Below, one piece after another: positions 14,701 to 26,480 of a stretch of 64,000 nt of DNA. Origin of the DNA: Gonapodya sp. JEL0774 (Eukaryota; Monoblepharomycota; Monoblepharidomycetes; Monoblepharidales; Gonapodyaceae); the NCBI GenBank assembly GCA_027604505.1, contig JADIIX010000049.1:59071-123070 (forward strand), given 5' to 3'. A model generated the notes under the pieces. The model was given only the letters and a program-made list of their open reading frames with translations. It was not told the origin of the DNA and ran no database searches. The position numbers and the translations under genes were made by a program. Position 1 is the stretch's first letter. Each line of letters opens with the position of its first letter.

Positions 14701-15895
14701 TGCTCAACAAGACTGCTTTCAGTGTCAGTGATACCTTCCAGAAAATATCAGGTTCCCTGGGGAAAGGGCTTGCGGTTGCGTCCATGGATGACGAGGTGAG
14801 CAATCTAATTTGAACTGGCTTTAGAGGAGTTAACTCAATATGTACAAATCGGACAGTATCAACGGCAGCGTCGAATGGCGTCCCTACGGAAGAACCGGCC
14901 AAAAGATCCCCTTAGTGGTATCACGAGTGGAGTCATGTCTTTTGGACAGAGTTTGACCAGCGCAGTAACGGGCGTTGTCACCCAGCCAATGAAGGGCGCC
15001 TCGAAAGGTGTTGAAGGACTTGCAAAGGGATTGATGATGGGAACTCTAGGGTGAGCGTTTGCAGTTGCTCAGTGCTGTTGTTGCAACTTTTACCATTGGC
15101 GAGTTGCCCCTATTGTCGATACTGCCGATACTAGATTGGTGACCAAACCTGTCGCTGGAATATTTGATTTGGCGTCAAATGTTACGGATGGCATCAGGGC
15201 TTCCACCCAAGCAACCAATGGAGCTGGAGAGAATCAGTTGGATCGCATACGTTTACCCCGATACACCGGCAAGGATGGTATACTGCGGGTACGTGGATGA
15301 ATTCTGGGAAATCGGAGATTGTCTCTCAAGAATCGTTTGGAGCAGACATTCGATGAGATTAAAGCACGTGGACAGTGGATTCTGCGGTTGATCCAAAACG
15401 AGGACGATGCACCCGAGTTCTACACCTTCCATTGCGAATTGTCTGATTCACCCATTCCGGAGCAGTGGGGAAGCGGCGTAACCCATATGTTCGCTCTTGT
15501 GACTGATCGCAGAATTTTGCGAATTCGCGTTTCATTTGGCGCTTCCACGGCTTCCCAAGAGTGGGCGGTAGAATTCGATGGTGTGTTCGTTGAAACTCTG
15601 CATGTGCCATCAGCCGATATTCAAACTTTTTGCGGCAGACCTTTTCCTGGCTCCGAGAATAGACAATTCAAGTACGGTAGTTGTCACAGAACGGCATGGC
15701 GCAGCAAAGGCCCGCGAACGAGCTCTTAATGTGAAGAACGAATTCTCCGCCAGGGTATGTGCGCCCACAACTTGTCGTGGGATGTTGCTCTGAATGAAGA
15801 TCTTACTTTTCACTGTTTCTTTTTACTGTTGTGACCCTCAGGCGCTCCACGAAGCTATTTCTAACTCATATCAGGCTTGGGCTACTGAACATTAA
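2767..15895 (+). CDS. VPS13: VPS13 bridge-type lipid transfer protein
   Basis: Vps13 family protein, a long hydrophobic-groove protein that carries glycerolipids between membranes at organelle contact sites. The start [12 protein letters not shown] splices into a chorein_N domain with [20 protein letters not shown] and [12 protein letters not shown] (2917-3080), followed by [13 protein letters not shown] near 3570. Many exons of extended-chorein sequence follow. About 9960-12400 matches the position and style of the Vps13 adaptor-binding (SHR-BD) region. The C-terminal helical region carries [20 protein letters not shown] (about 14500-14570) and a Gly-rich [14 protein letters not shown] segment; a PH-like tail follows. 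The last intron is 15755-15841 and the last exon encodes [17 protein letters not shown]. The gene spans 13.1 kb with dozens of small introns, which suits a protein of over 3,000 residues. The next gene starts 96 bp downstream. Identity is secure; individual internal exon edges were not all resolved. Confidence 0.93.
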
Positions 15896-15991
15896 TATTA
15901 TATACCATGACATTCATCTGTGATGTAAAAGATACCCCATGAATGCGCCGCGAGCAATTAAGCAACCCAATTATCCACCGGTTGACTCACT

Positions 15992-18968
15992 ATGTCTGAT
16001 GATGGATTCTCGCAACTCCTTGCACTTTTTCCTGAACATGATCCCAGCCTCTTGCATCAAGCCTTGGCCGCGAGTGGAGGTTTTGTGGAAGACGCGGTTG
16101 AACGTGTTTTGTGTCCCTCACTCAGTGTCGTGGTAACATCGAATGCTTCCAGCGCATCGAATTCTACTCGTCAATATTCTAAGAGCAACGGCGAAACTGA
16201 TGTGGAGGTTGTCGGAGGATGGGATACTCATTCTGATGCAAATCCGACCTGTCGTCCGACTGTTCCTGAAGACCGTACTATCGCGGGACGCTATCACATG
16301 GTGCGGAATGACGCACCTAATGGCGACTCTTCACGAGCAATATCGAGCGGAAAATCATTGAGAGAACCTGCCGTGCAACACTTGACATCAGATGAACTAA
16401 CCGCCTCCTTCTCTGCTGCGACTCACCTCCATCAAGAGGATATTCTATATCATTATGATTTTCTGGATCGTGAATCTCCGCGGATTCCGGACTTGGTGAA
16501 CGATCAAGTAGAACATTCTGTTTCTCGAGGGAGGACTGTAAATCGAAGAAGGCTGCAACACCTCCCTCAATCAAGATTGGATGGTGACAATGCATCAAAT
16601 TTTCAGGAGTTGCTCGCTTCGCCAGTTCAAAGTGGAGCGAACGCACAAACCAATCTCATTCCCACAGCCCCGACAGACCTTGATGAATATAGGTTTGAAG
16701 ACAACCTACGTTCTTTGTCAGAAGTTGGTGCAATACGAAAGCATTTATTTGAGGCAATAGTACGATCCATAACATATGTATCTGCCCTTACAGATGTTTC
16801 TCTCCATAGAACACCACCGTTTGGTGGCGACCTTGCACGAGCATCAAAACGATCTAGAGCTTGCCATCAACGCCCTTTTAGCCAGTGATGATTCTGTGGA
16901 TCATCTTGTCGAGTCCTTGGGAGATAGTGATGAGGGTCATCGTCAGATATCGGGCCTCTCTTCGGACTATGTGGACACAACGGAAGACTCTATTGATTAC
17001 GGGAATCTTATAACATCAATGGGTGTCAACGACCCTCAAATGCCCGTTGGGGTCCACCGGAAAGCAAAAGACAGACCACCGGATCCTGGCAACCCCACGG
17101 AGCAGACAGTGCAGGAGCATCTTCCTGCACCAGTCCCGTTTCGATCCTGGTCACCGTCGTCAGAACCGCGTCCAGAGATTGCGTCTGCTGTACTGCGTCC
17201 GATGCCGCTGCGGCGGCTCAAAAGCGAAAGTAGTTCTCCCTTGAAGCCTGCCCGAGACTTTATAGTGGGCTCCCGTCAGTTTCCCTCTGGATCGGATGTC
17301 AATAATACAAGGTCAATCGGACAGAGTGCTACCAGCAGCGAGTCGCAAAGTTTGTTTGCTGGGTCAGGGACGAATTTTGGTGATGTGGTGCCGTCGTTTG
17401 AACGTGCACCCAGCACTACGGAGATCATAGATGGACTCGGTGAAACGGAACCAGCTCAAGACTTAATCGCTGACCTCTTTCCAACTGTTCCTCGATCAAA
17501 GCTTCAGAGACTTGTGTTCCTCGCAGAGGCAGAAGGAGCCGAAGATCCGGTCCAAGAGGTTGCGGAAAGACTTCTTCCTCTAATGCTTGACCCACCCGAA
17601 GGATTGACTTTCGAGGAACTTGTAGCCCAGGAATGTGATGGAGCATGTTTTGAATATGGAGAAAGTTGCTGGTGGCACGGAGGGAGCAACAAGGGTCAGA
17701 GCCAGGATGTTTTTTTAGCCGCTGCATCGAATCGCTCTCCAGCAAATGTGGCAGCACGAAAGCGAAAGCGCGGTCACATGCCCAGGTCGGGTACGAAGTC
17801 CTTCGCGGCCATGGCGACAACTGGCTCAATCTCGCGATTCGCCACTCCGACCTCTGGTAATCTCCAGCCTAGTGTTAGAAACGCATCTTGGAGTAATGTG
17901 GCTTCTATTGGCGTGGAGTCTCGTCCAGTTCAGGGCCCGGTCGGTTTTGTGTTGCCCGCGTCCCGAAGCACCCAGTCTTCAAGGAGTTCCCATTCGGAAC
18001 CTCCTAAACTGATTTACATGAGCGAGCGAGACGATCCAAGCAACCAAGGATCGTCGAGCTCACAGATGTCTGGTCGAAACCGCCGATTTGACGGATGGGA
18101 TGGAGACGTGAGTGGTCTAGCCGAGGCCGTTGTTCTTGCATCTGAACTACGGTGCACAATCAGCGCGATATTCCGGAGCCGCGCGTACCTCGGAACTCTG
18201 CCGAATGGCATAAGTATTATGCTAATGCTTACAGAAATAAAGCAGTCGGTGTCATAACCAACAGTCGGCATCCAGCGCACGCGGCAGTGAAGATGGAAGA
18301 TGTAGGTTGAAACGCCAACAAATATTCTCATTCTCTGGTTTGAACAATGTGTCTCTGTTTCTTTTAGGCGCGGCGATATATGGCGAAGGTACAAGAACAT
18401 TGGGATTGTTTTGATGAATTAATCGCTACCCGTGAACGGTAGGTTCTCGCTGTGCTCGTCAACAGTAAAATAATAATTTGTCGGTGTTCTCCTGCTTGCA
18501 GCCAAGGAGCTCAACCAAATATTGTTGATTTGCATCATTTCCGAGCAAAAAGGGCTGTCGAACACGCAGAAAAGGTACAAACAACGTTTATCTTTCAAGT
18601 TGTGGGTGAGGATATTAACATTATTTCATGTTTCAGGTGCTGAATGACTACATAAGCTCATCGCAAGGTAATAAGCATTACGCACAATTTAACACTGAAT
18701 CTGATGTTCTATTTTGGGTGTTGCCTGTATCACTAACAAGACCGAGCACGATGGGGACCCACGTTCAAGGTTCTTGTTTTCGTTTGTTCTTGTCGGTTCG
18801 AGCAACAACTAAAAATTTTGCATTTAACTCCATTAACAGATTATCACTGGTCGCGGTAATCATAGTGATGGACATGTTCCCATTATTAGGGACAAAGTCA
18901 TTCAATGGCTTAGACGCGAAGGACACACATTCACCGAATATGAAGGACACGTCGTAATTAAGCTATGA
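15992..18968 (+). CDS. CUE2: Cue2/N4BP2-like CUE and Smr domain endonuclease
   Basis: Resembles yeast Cue2, C. elegans NONU-1 and animal N4BP2, which bind ubiquitin on collided ribosomes and cut the mRNA in no-go decay. The N-terminus FSQLLALFPEHDPSLLHQAL is a CUE domain. A second lies at about 16794-16910 (LVATLHEHQNDLELAINALL) after an intron at 16760-16793. A third CUE-like block, IADLFPTVPRSKLQRLVF, lies near 17470-17570. The long linkers are Ser/Pro-rich and disordered. A short exon encoding RNSAEWHKYYANAYRNKAV is a DUF1771-type helix that usually precedes Smr. The Smr domain carries VDLHHF and IITGRGNHSDG, matching the conserved D-x-H and TGRG-x-HS motifs linked to cleavage. The exon between VLNDYISSSQ and IITGRG is not resolved. 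The stop codon lies only 15 bp from the stop of convergent UBA2. Confidence 0.85.
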
Positions 18969-18983
18969 TCGAATTATTGAGAA

Positions 18984-21931
18984 TTAATCTAGTGTAATAG
19001 TATCGTCATCATCGTCCAGTACAATGGGGTTACCGGATCCTCCGCCATCTAAACGGGCCCGTTTAGTACTCTCCTCTCGTTCCGCCATACCTTCATCTCT
19101 TTGGCGTTTTGCATTGGCTTTTGCCGCAGCTTCCCGATACGCGATGGTAGGAATGTCTGTGCTCTTGTCTCCCGAGAGAGTAAACAGAGACGGAAGGTCA
19201 TCTCTGTGGTGGACATCATCTGGGTGTGATGACAGTCCCGTCGACAACAGCTTTGACAACTTCACTTACCTCTGGAGAATAAAAATGTAAACCATTCGTT
19301 TCGTGCCTGCGTCATCATCGTCCACAATGGCCTGTATGTTCTTCCCATGTGTAATTTTTAGCGCCTCGAGAGTCTTGTCGAGATTATCTGTAAAATCGTC
19401 ATCGTAGTATACGTCTGCATGGCCCCTGTTTGAGTTATGTTTTTTTGTGTTGAATTTTTTGATCTGGATCAGAGGATGGGACACGCAGCTCCTTGGATGG
19501 TTCCTCACTTAGCATTTTCGTTGATTGACAGGTCGCCTTTCAGGGAGAGGCCATCGGCTCCCCTAATAACGCGTTCAACCAAATCTCGCAATGTCATCTT
19601 CCTTGTGTCGGTTTCCACCACCACGAATCCAGCCGTGCACACACCGCATTCCGGATTTTGGGTGAAGTTACTTTCCGAGGTCAGGATTGATCCTCTTCCA
19701 GTTGATGTGCTCAGAGTGACTCGTTTGATTCCCGAAAGCGGTACCTCTGTGGATGCAAGAAGTTTGAAGAGATGAAGAACCATGACTCCAGATACTATGG
19801 CGTTGGCCGTTGCAACGGCAGGAATGATGCTTCCCGCCATTTCTGTAACAGAAAATTTACAAACGAGTGCAGTGTAGCCGAGTCTCCAGTCGAAGAAGAA
19901 AATGAATATTGACTCACGTTTGGCGTTGAATCTACTCTGTCGGTCAATTTGGTAAATGTGGGCACGTAGATTTGCGGTGGCGGCAACGAAATCCATAACT
20001 GGGTCGTCATCCTTGTCGAATGAAAGACCAGCCTCTGCATCCGATGCACGTGCTTCAACAAACCGTGCGGCTAGTGTCCGAACACTGTTTCGCGTCCATT
20101 AACACAAAAGGAGCCTGCATAGTCACCAAATAACTGTGGAATCAATAAAAGCATAATCTCCGGATCACACCTTTTCAGAAAAACTCCCGCGCTTTCCTCT
20201 AAAGTCCAAAGCTTTTGTTCCCATTCGAGCCTTTCCCTCTCGCCTTTCTTGACTTCTTCCTTTTTGGAGGGCAATTTTCCCTTTGCTCTTCTCTTCCCCT
20301 TCGCCTGATCTTTTTCATCAGCGGGTGCCACATCATCAAAAGAGAGGGGTGTCGGTGCCTTCCTTGATTTCCACAAGTCGGGCATCGAAAGGAGTCGCTT
20401 CACATCTGCATCAAAAACCTAAAGAAGGCAGCAGCCCCTAGATGAGCCTTTTCAAGGTCGAGAGAGTATTTCGAATCATCGGATACCTTTTCAAAAACCA
20501 TTCTCGGGAAATCATCTGAACCCATGGCATCCTTGATAACCTTGAGCGCATCTGATTCGACTTTGAGCTTGCCGATCTCCTCCACTAGTGCCGAACAAGA
20601 TACCATGCGTGTAATTATTGACAAGATGAGTTTGATGGAAAAGTTGCTTACCATTTTCGGCGTCCACGGTAGTGTCCAATACTGGATCCTCACTGTCTGA
20701 TGGAGAGCCGAACAGTTGGCTGAAAATTGGGACCGAATCCGCCGTGAAATTTATCTCAGTCTCTTTCATATGTTTCACGACTAACTCGGAATCGCTCGGA
20801 GAAGTGGTGATTCCCACTTCTCCTGGGCCTAACACTCACCTGAACAAGTAGCTTTTGGCCCACACGACACAGTGGATTGGTAAACTTGGTGTACTTCGAA
20901 TGGTACATACAGCATACGTCTTGGGCAGTACTTTTGGAGTGCAGTCATAGCATGCGGTGATTCTCTAAATTAGAAAAAGCATTTCATTATGAAAGGAACT
21001 CGCTCTCAATCAAATGAATGCTAAATGAACCTTCTTTATAACGTAAGACTGACCCTGGAAGCCAGTTGTTCCAGCTTCAATCAGTGGACGGTCTGCGGCA
21101 AGGCACATGAGATTGACATGGCTACGGGCATCTGTAAGGGTCGAGGCGTAAATGATAGGGAGAGCAGCGAGAATTTGAGAAGGTCCTCCGAGTGGTAATA
21201 AAGGGGATATGTGAGTGGGAGAATTCATGGAGCATCACAGTCGCTTGCACCCTCTTCGCATTGAGCCTGAGGCTCGCGGACAGCTTGGGTGATTGGAAGG
21301 AAGCAATACTCTCATATTCCTCCAGCCTGCGGTCGGTGCGAATCCAGAGTTGTTTGGAGACAGACTCACCCAGATTGTCCAGAGCATTCATGACTACCGT
21401 GAACTTCCTGAAGAACGCAACGTCAAAAATAGGATCCTTGATATTCGCGTGGTGTGATATGACGTTTGCCTGAGGGTTAAACCTGAGTGCCGATTCTCGA
21501 GCAACATGAGCCTTGGCTTTCGAAATGTGCTGTTTCTGGAAAAGAAATTGGCGATTTAGATTCGATAGATCAATCGTATCGAGGTCGACCTTGAGATTGT
21601 GTCAGTTTGTGTTCGGTTTTCATTGATTGGGGGATTGGTGAGTATAGTTTCAGTTGAGGAAATGATTCGAGCGATTTGCGAAGGGATCAATCACGCAGAC
21701 ATCGTGAAGGAGCAACACAAGTTTGTCGAACGGAAATAGCCTCGCTCCAACTTCGCGGTTGGATGAACTGACCACTGTGATGTTCTTGACACCCGAAAGC
21801 AGGAGTGTTTTCAGCAATTCGCATCCGATTCCTCCGGCCCCTACCATGAGGATAGAAGCATCACCCAGTGATTGCACCAAACTCGGGCCGAGCGTGGTCT
21901 TCAAGTGGGTACGGCGCTCAGAATCAGTCAT
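18984..21931 (-). CDS. UBA2: UBA2, SUMO-activating enzyme catalytic subunit
   Basis: Catalytic half of the SUMO E1 (partner Aos1/Sae1). It adenylates SUMO, carries it as a thioester and passes it to Ubc9; the family is nuclear. The start codon at 21929-21931 opens [15 protein letters not shown], followed by the nucleotide-binding loop [18 protein letters not shown], then [20 protein letters not shown] (about 21520-21620) and [20 protein letters not shown]. An exon near 20840-20965 carries the zinc-ligand pair in ACYDCTPK and the expected catalytic cysteine in [20 protein letters not shown]. Further on, [16 protein letters not shown] and [18 protein letters not shown] match the adenylation domain. 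A Lys-rich insertion ([16 protein letters not shown]) occurs near 20280. A ubiquitin-like region and an acidic tail ending [10 protein letters not shown] complete it. All expected blocks are present; introns are short. Confidence 0.93.
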
Positions 21932-22629
21932 ATTTTTGTGTGGATGTAGCTCTAATAGTCCAAAATGATGGTGCAGTTGCACTTGGGAAAGCCTGCTTTT
22001 GAATCTTTAATTGCAACGAACTACCATAAAACTTCACCCCAGCTATAGTGCGCTTTTGTCGGCGGAACTTTGAGTGATGGTTCACGAACTTCTTGGCACC
22101 TCCCGCGCACTTCTCCCATTCGCTTGAATGCAAATAAAACATACATTGCGTCTCTTCCACTTTCATGACAAGCACTTGGTCTCTGTCGGCCGTGGTTTTT
22201 CAAAGCATTGAAAAGGAAGAATGGCGTGGCATTTATGCGGGGAAGACAGCCCCATACTACTGGTGCACTGACCGCGTGCTGAACGGGAGATCCAGAAGTG
22301 GGGGGAATGTGGGGGAGATTGCGGGGAGGAGCGTAATGCCCTTGGAGAGTGCGAACGACCGCCAATAACCAGTAGTCGCGTCTGATCCTGTTGCCCTTTC
22401 GGTTCCGACTCCCAAATCCCACTGGATCCCACCTGTGACGAAACGGCGAGATGATGGGGAAGGGTGTCTGGCCGGGACAGGAAGCGCGACTTCGACTGAC
22501 TCCAACCAATCTGTGGATGCCAAAATCTATGTGGCCTGGAGCCTCGTCTTAAACCACTTTTTACGGGGGAAATCGGAGCCAAAAACTGGCGAGTGACACA
22601 CTTGGCTTATTCAAGAAAGTTCCTCCTTA
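21932..22629. other. Intergenic, UBA2 and RING-H2 gene 1 promoters
   Basis: About 700 bp between divergently transcribed genes. It contains a G-rich stretch near 22290-22330 with several G-runs on the plus strand. Several overlapping open frames here have no recognisable domain and were not called. No clear TATA element was seen. Confidence 0.45.
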
Positions 22630-23896
22630 TTGACATCCGGAGATTGCTCATTTGCACTCCATTATTCGATGCAGCGCACCACCACCACACCAACATTTCT
22701 CCCATCTCGCCATCACGTCATCCCTCGTATCCTCCCCAACCACGCCGCAGACATCGACTCGTCTGACACAAACAGGCACGGGATTCCTGAGAGCTCGGTA
22801 TCATCTGCACTAGCAGTACTTCATGCTTCCGAGACCAGCACTTCAGCCACCAGCACAAATCAGCCGATTGCCGAGGGAACGACCTCAGACGTGATGCCAA
22901 CGTTGGCTCGAGGTGTGGTGGCCGGAATGGTGGCTATCACTGTTGTAATTTTTGCATTGTTGTATGGGTTATTTTGGTTTTGTGTGAAGACGAGGTGCGT
23001 TGAATAGGGCAATTGGTGCCCACGGAACTTCACACTGATTTGTGCTCTCCTCATGCCACGCGTGGCCCGAAAACTGATTCACCTAACTCCAGGTACGGTC
23101 GACCGTGGCCCCAAAGACGGTTTCAAGAGGTTGATAGAAAGCGCGGGTTGGATGAGAAGGTTGGTGTTTCATCCAAGGAGCCGGTCACTCAGGTTTTCGT
23201 CCTGGATCTCTCAATATTTTCAATCCTGTCACCACAGATCCTCGAATCACTTCCATTAGTGCCATATGTGCCTGGAAGCTGTCACACCATCTCCGGGCAA
23301 CTCGAGCCGGGGCGACCTCCGAGTTCTGATAAAGCAGAACTCGAACTGGAACAATTGAGTCAGATATCACGAGGATCGGAAGTGACAATCACAATAGTCG
23401 AGGGGTCGCCACGTGCTGGGGATGCGCTGATGGTGGTGCAGGATGGGGTGGAAGTTGTCAAGAATGAGATTCACCTCTTGCGGTCGCCGATCGCAGACAT
23501 TACCCTTTCTGCACGTTTGTCAAGCTGGTTAATGAAGCGATGGCGCTCGAATTTTCATGGAGCACGAGTGACAAACGGACAGGAGATAGGGGAGGAGTGC
23601 GCAGTGTGTTTGGAGCTGTTTGTATTGGGGCAGCATTTAAGACTGCTGCCGTGTGGTCATCGATTCCATTCACACGTGAGTTTTGTCATCAAAATAGGTC
23701 CATGCTTTTGATCCGGTGTCTCACGGAACTGGTATACCGTTAATCATGTTTTTAGTGCGCCGGCCGCTGGCTCCTCAATGAGTCCACGCTATGCCCTCTT
23801 TGCAAGGGTGATGTCGCTGCTATGCTCGCTCAAGAGACGCAGTCTAATCGTCATGAGAGTATCGAAGGGAAGAGATCCAAGGAAGAAAGTAAATAG
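22630..23896 (+). CDS. Membrane RING-H2 finger protein, tandem copy 1
   Basis: Probable membrane-anchored E3 ubiquitin ligase. A Ser/Thr-rich N-terminus precedes one hydrophobic segment, VVAGMVAITVVIFALLYGLF, ending in FCVKTR. The next short exon encodes YGRPWPQRRFQEVDRKRG, a basic cytosolic juxtamembrane stretch. After an acidic linker comes the RING-H2: CAVCLELF, then LPCGHRFHSH, an intron at 23676-23756, then CAGRWLLNESTLCPLCKGDV. All eight metal ligands (C3H2C3) are present. The stop codon is at 23894-23896. The start could be 22630 or the Met codon at 22669 (MQRTTTTPT). The exon layout (exon 1 ending after the membrane segment in phase 2, a second exon of about 22 codons followed by a gttggt donor) is shared with the next gene, so the two are tandem duplicates. 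The substrate is unknown. Confidence 0.75.
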
Positions 23897-24174
23897 GAAT
23901 TGGCTTGTCGATCTGGCAGTTGAGCTCGATCCAGGGTAACGATTAGCCCACTGCAGATTTGTGCAACAATTGCAGCATCATTATGTAAAGTGCATTTCAA
24001 GAGACCACCGACTACTACGGAGTTCTTTTCACACAGCATATCCATGCATTTGGGTGTGTGCTGAGCTGATCGCAGTGGGGTGCAAGCCCCTGATTGTGGT
24101 AACTTTGTTCGGCCCCACCACCAGGCAGTAGCCAGGCACACCTGCAGTTACTTCCCCCATTTTGACTTTCCGTC

Positions 24175-25758
24175 ATGCCCGCCACTCCTGTCCTCGCTAG
24201 ACGTTCTCCTCCTTCTGCTCCCCCTGGGCCTCCGCCTCCACCTCCCCCTCCATCCACTCAACCAACCACCCCACCCGGCCAGATTATTCTGTACGCGCTG
24301 ATTGCAGTGGCAATATTCGGATTCATCTGGTTTGTTTGGTGGTTTTTCATCTCAACCAGGTGCGTTTCACAGCTAATTGTTTCGAGAGAACTGAGGATCG
24401 CTGGTCAGCACGGCAGGAGTTCGATACCTTACACGCAGCAAAATCATGCACGATGAGGAACGGTGGATTGCACTTGGATAAGGGACGTCGATGCCATCCT
24501 CTCATCGACGTTTGGTGCAGATATCATCACCGATCACAGTCCAGTCCATCCTCGTTTCCTCCTTTGGTATTCTCACTTGCTCTTGGTATCTCTAATCCCG
24601 ATCTTATTTCTTTCTTTCTTTCTCAGATTCGGCCGCCGCCGCGTCCGAGCTAATTCAATGCGCAAAGGCCCGGGAAGTGGTCTCAAAGTCGAGGTTGGTA
24701 AACTTTACATTCCGCTTGATGTCACAGAACTTGGCGCTTTTCAACAAACTGTGCATTGCGTGGACATGTCTCAACCTCCGCTGTCGCTTGTATTGCGGTC
24801 CTCCGGGGCTCACACTTTACACAATTAACGGCCTGCGCTGTTTTGTTCAACCACCACAACCACGATTCCAATCTTAATGCGTCTCCAACCAATCTATCGG
24901 TGGCGTAACAGGTCGTTCGGAACCTTCCCCTCCGGATATTCGATCCCTTTTCTCCACCACCACCTGCATCCACATCTGCAGCCTCAACAACAACAATCCC
25001 AACCCAGTCACCTTCATCCCCTACCCTTCACACTCCCATTTTGTCTCCCGACGAATTGAAGCAATCCATCTCCGCAGTCGACTCTCGCGCTGTACATCCA
25101 CAACCCCAATCCCCACTGGCGCGCCTCTTTGCCCCACTCAGAAACCTCGTACCCGAACCAGCCTCTTGGGGTATTACTGTACGTGGCAATGTAGATACGA
25201 ACCCTGCCGCGCAGACGGTGGCAATTGGAATGGAACAGGTGCGGGTGGACGGACAGGACCACGCGCAGGGCAACGGGATGGACTGTGCGGTGTGTTTACA
25301 GGCTTATGTGGCAGGAGATGAAGTGAGGGGACTACCATGTGGACACGAATTTCATGGGGTGGTGAGTGCAGAGTTTGGCAAAGGCCTGCAGACCTCTCCC
25401 TATTGCAAATTTCACTTCACCCTCCAACCACCCACCACCGTCCTCCAATCTCGCGACTCACGTCCACTCCCACATTCAAACACCCATGTTAATCCGCTCA
25501 CCGCTCACTCGATCATTTCATTCCATCCTTTGTCAGTGCATCGACCCATGGCTACTGGACGTATCCCCGCTCTGCCCACTGTGCAAGCGGGATGTGCGGC
25601 CCGAAGAAGAAATTGCTGCCGCCGCTGCTGCTGCAGAGGGTGGGGAAAGCCCCGGGAGGGGCACAGCGACCACGGAGGCAGCAGATGACGGAGGGGAGAG
25701 GAGGCGGAGACGGATGATCATGGGATTTGGGGTGCATGGAGGAGGCCCAGTGATGTGA
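24175..25758 (+). CDS. Membrane RING-H2 finger protein, tandem copy 2
   Basis: Paralogue of the upstream gene with the same architecture. A proline-rich N-terminus (PPGPPPPPPPPSTQP) precedes one membrane segment, IILYALIAVAIFGFIWFVWW, ending FFISTR. The second exon encodes FGRRRVRANSMRKGPGSGLK and starts after a pyrimidine run of TTTC repeats near 24606. A linker and then the RING-H2 follow: CAVCLQAY, LPCGHEFHGV, an intron ending near 25537, then CIDPWLLDVSPLCPLCKRDV. The C-terminus has a run of alanines (EEEIAAAAAAAEGGE) and a basic patch. Exon 1 ends in phase 2 after the membrane segment, as in copy 1. The middle exons between about 24720 and 25040 are the least certain part. It is likely an E3 ligase at an endomembrane; neither partner nor substrate can be read from the sequence. 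Confidence 0.72.
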
Positions 25759-26480
25759 ATGGGGCTGCGGGCCGTAGAGACGCAAACGGGGGTACGGGAA
25801 TCCCAGTCAAGCATGGTCCGACACCAAAGGCACCACACATAACTCCTTATTGAGCTACGAGCGCTCTCTTGGTAATGATCTTGTGTATGGATTTTGTGTT
25901 CAGTTCCGCTACCAACGTAATGGACTTGTTTTGTGATCCCATTGATCGACTTCTTTATTTGTGTTGCTTTTGTTGTTATGTGTTGAGATTTACTTTTGTG
26001 TTCGTGAAACGAAATCATCCTTCCGTAGTGGTTGTCAAGGAACCTTTTACTGTAACATAATCAGTTTCGGTTTTCCTGTTTGCGCATTCGTACATCCTAT
26101 TGTCAAAGGAGAAAGGGAGTGGCAGGCGCACCTGAGCAGATGGAACGGCTGAACAGCAACACGGACCGGTCCGACCAAGACAAGGTATCCGTTTATCACG
26201 CAGAGAAGCCCGTGCCCGCTGCTTGCAGATCGGCATACTTCCATAAGTCTTTGGCGGCAATAACGTTTGATTTTGGTGTTGTCGTGTCCTGGTCAACTTG
26301 TTAAAAATACGTTGGTTGACGTGTCCCAAGGTGGTATGCTGTTGTTCAGAATCAATTCGTAATACCAGTCCACGGGAAGCAACTTATATACACATATGAC
26401 TGACATTGGGACGGATCAACTGAAGCCATGGACACACTTTTCCAAGCTCGATATATTGAATTCAAGTTTGGCCTAAATTC
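25759..26480. other. Intergenic, 3' ends of RING copy 2 and CocE hydrolase
   Basis: About 720 bp between converging genes. AT-richer than the flanking exons. Short open frames on both strands have no recognisable features. Nothing else was seen. Confidence 0.45.
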
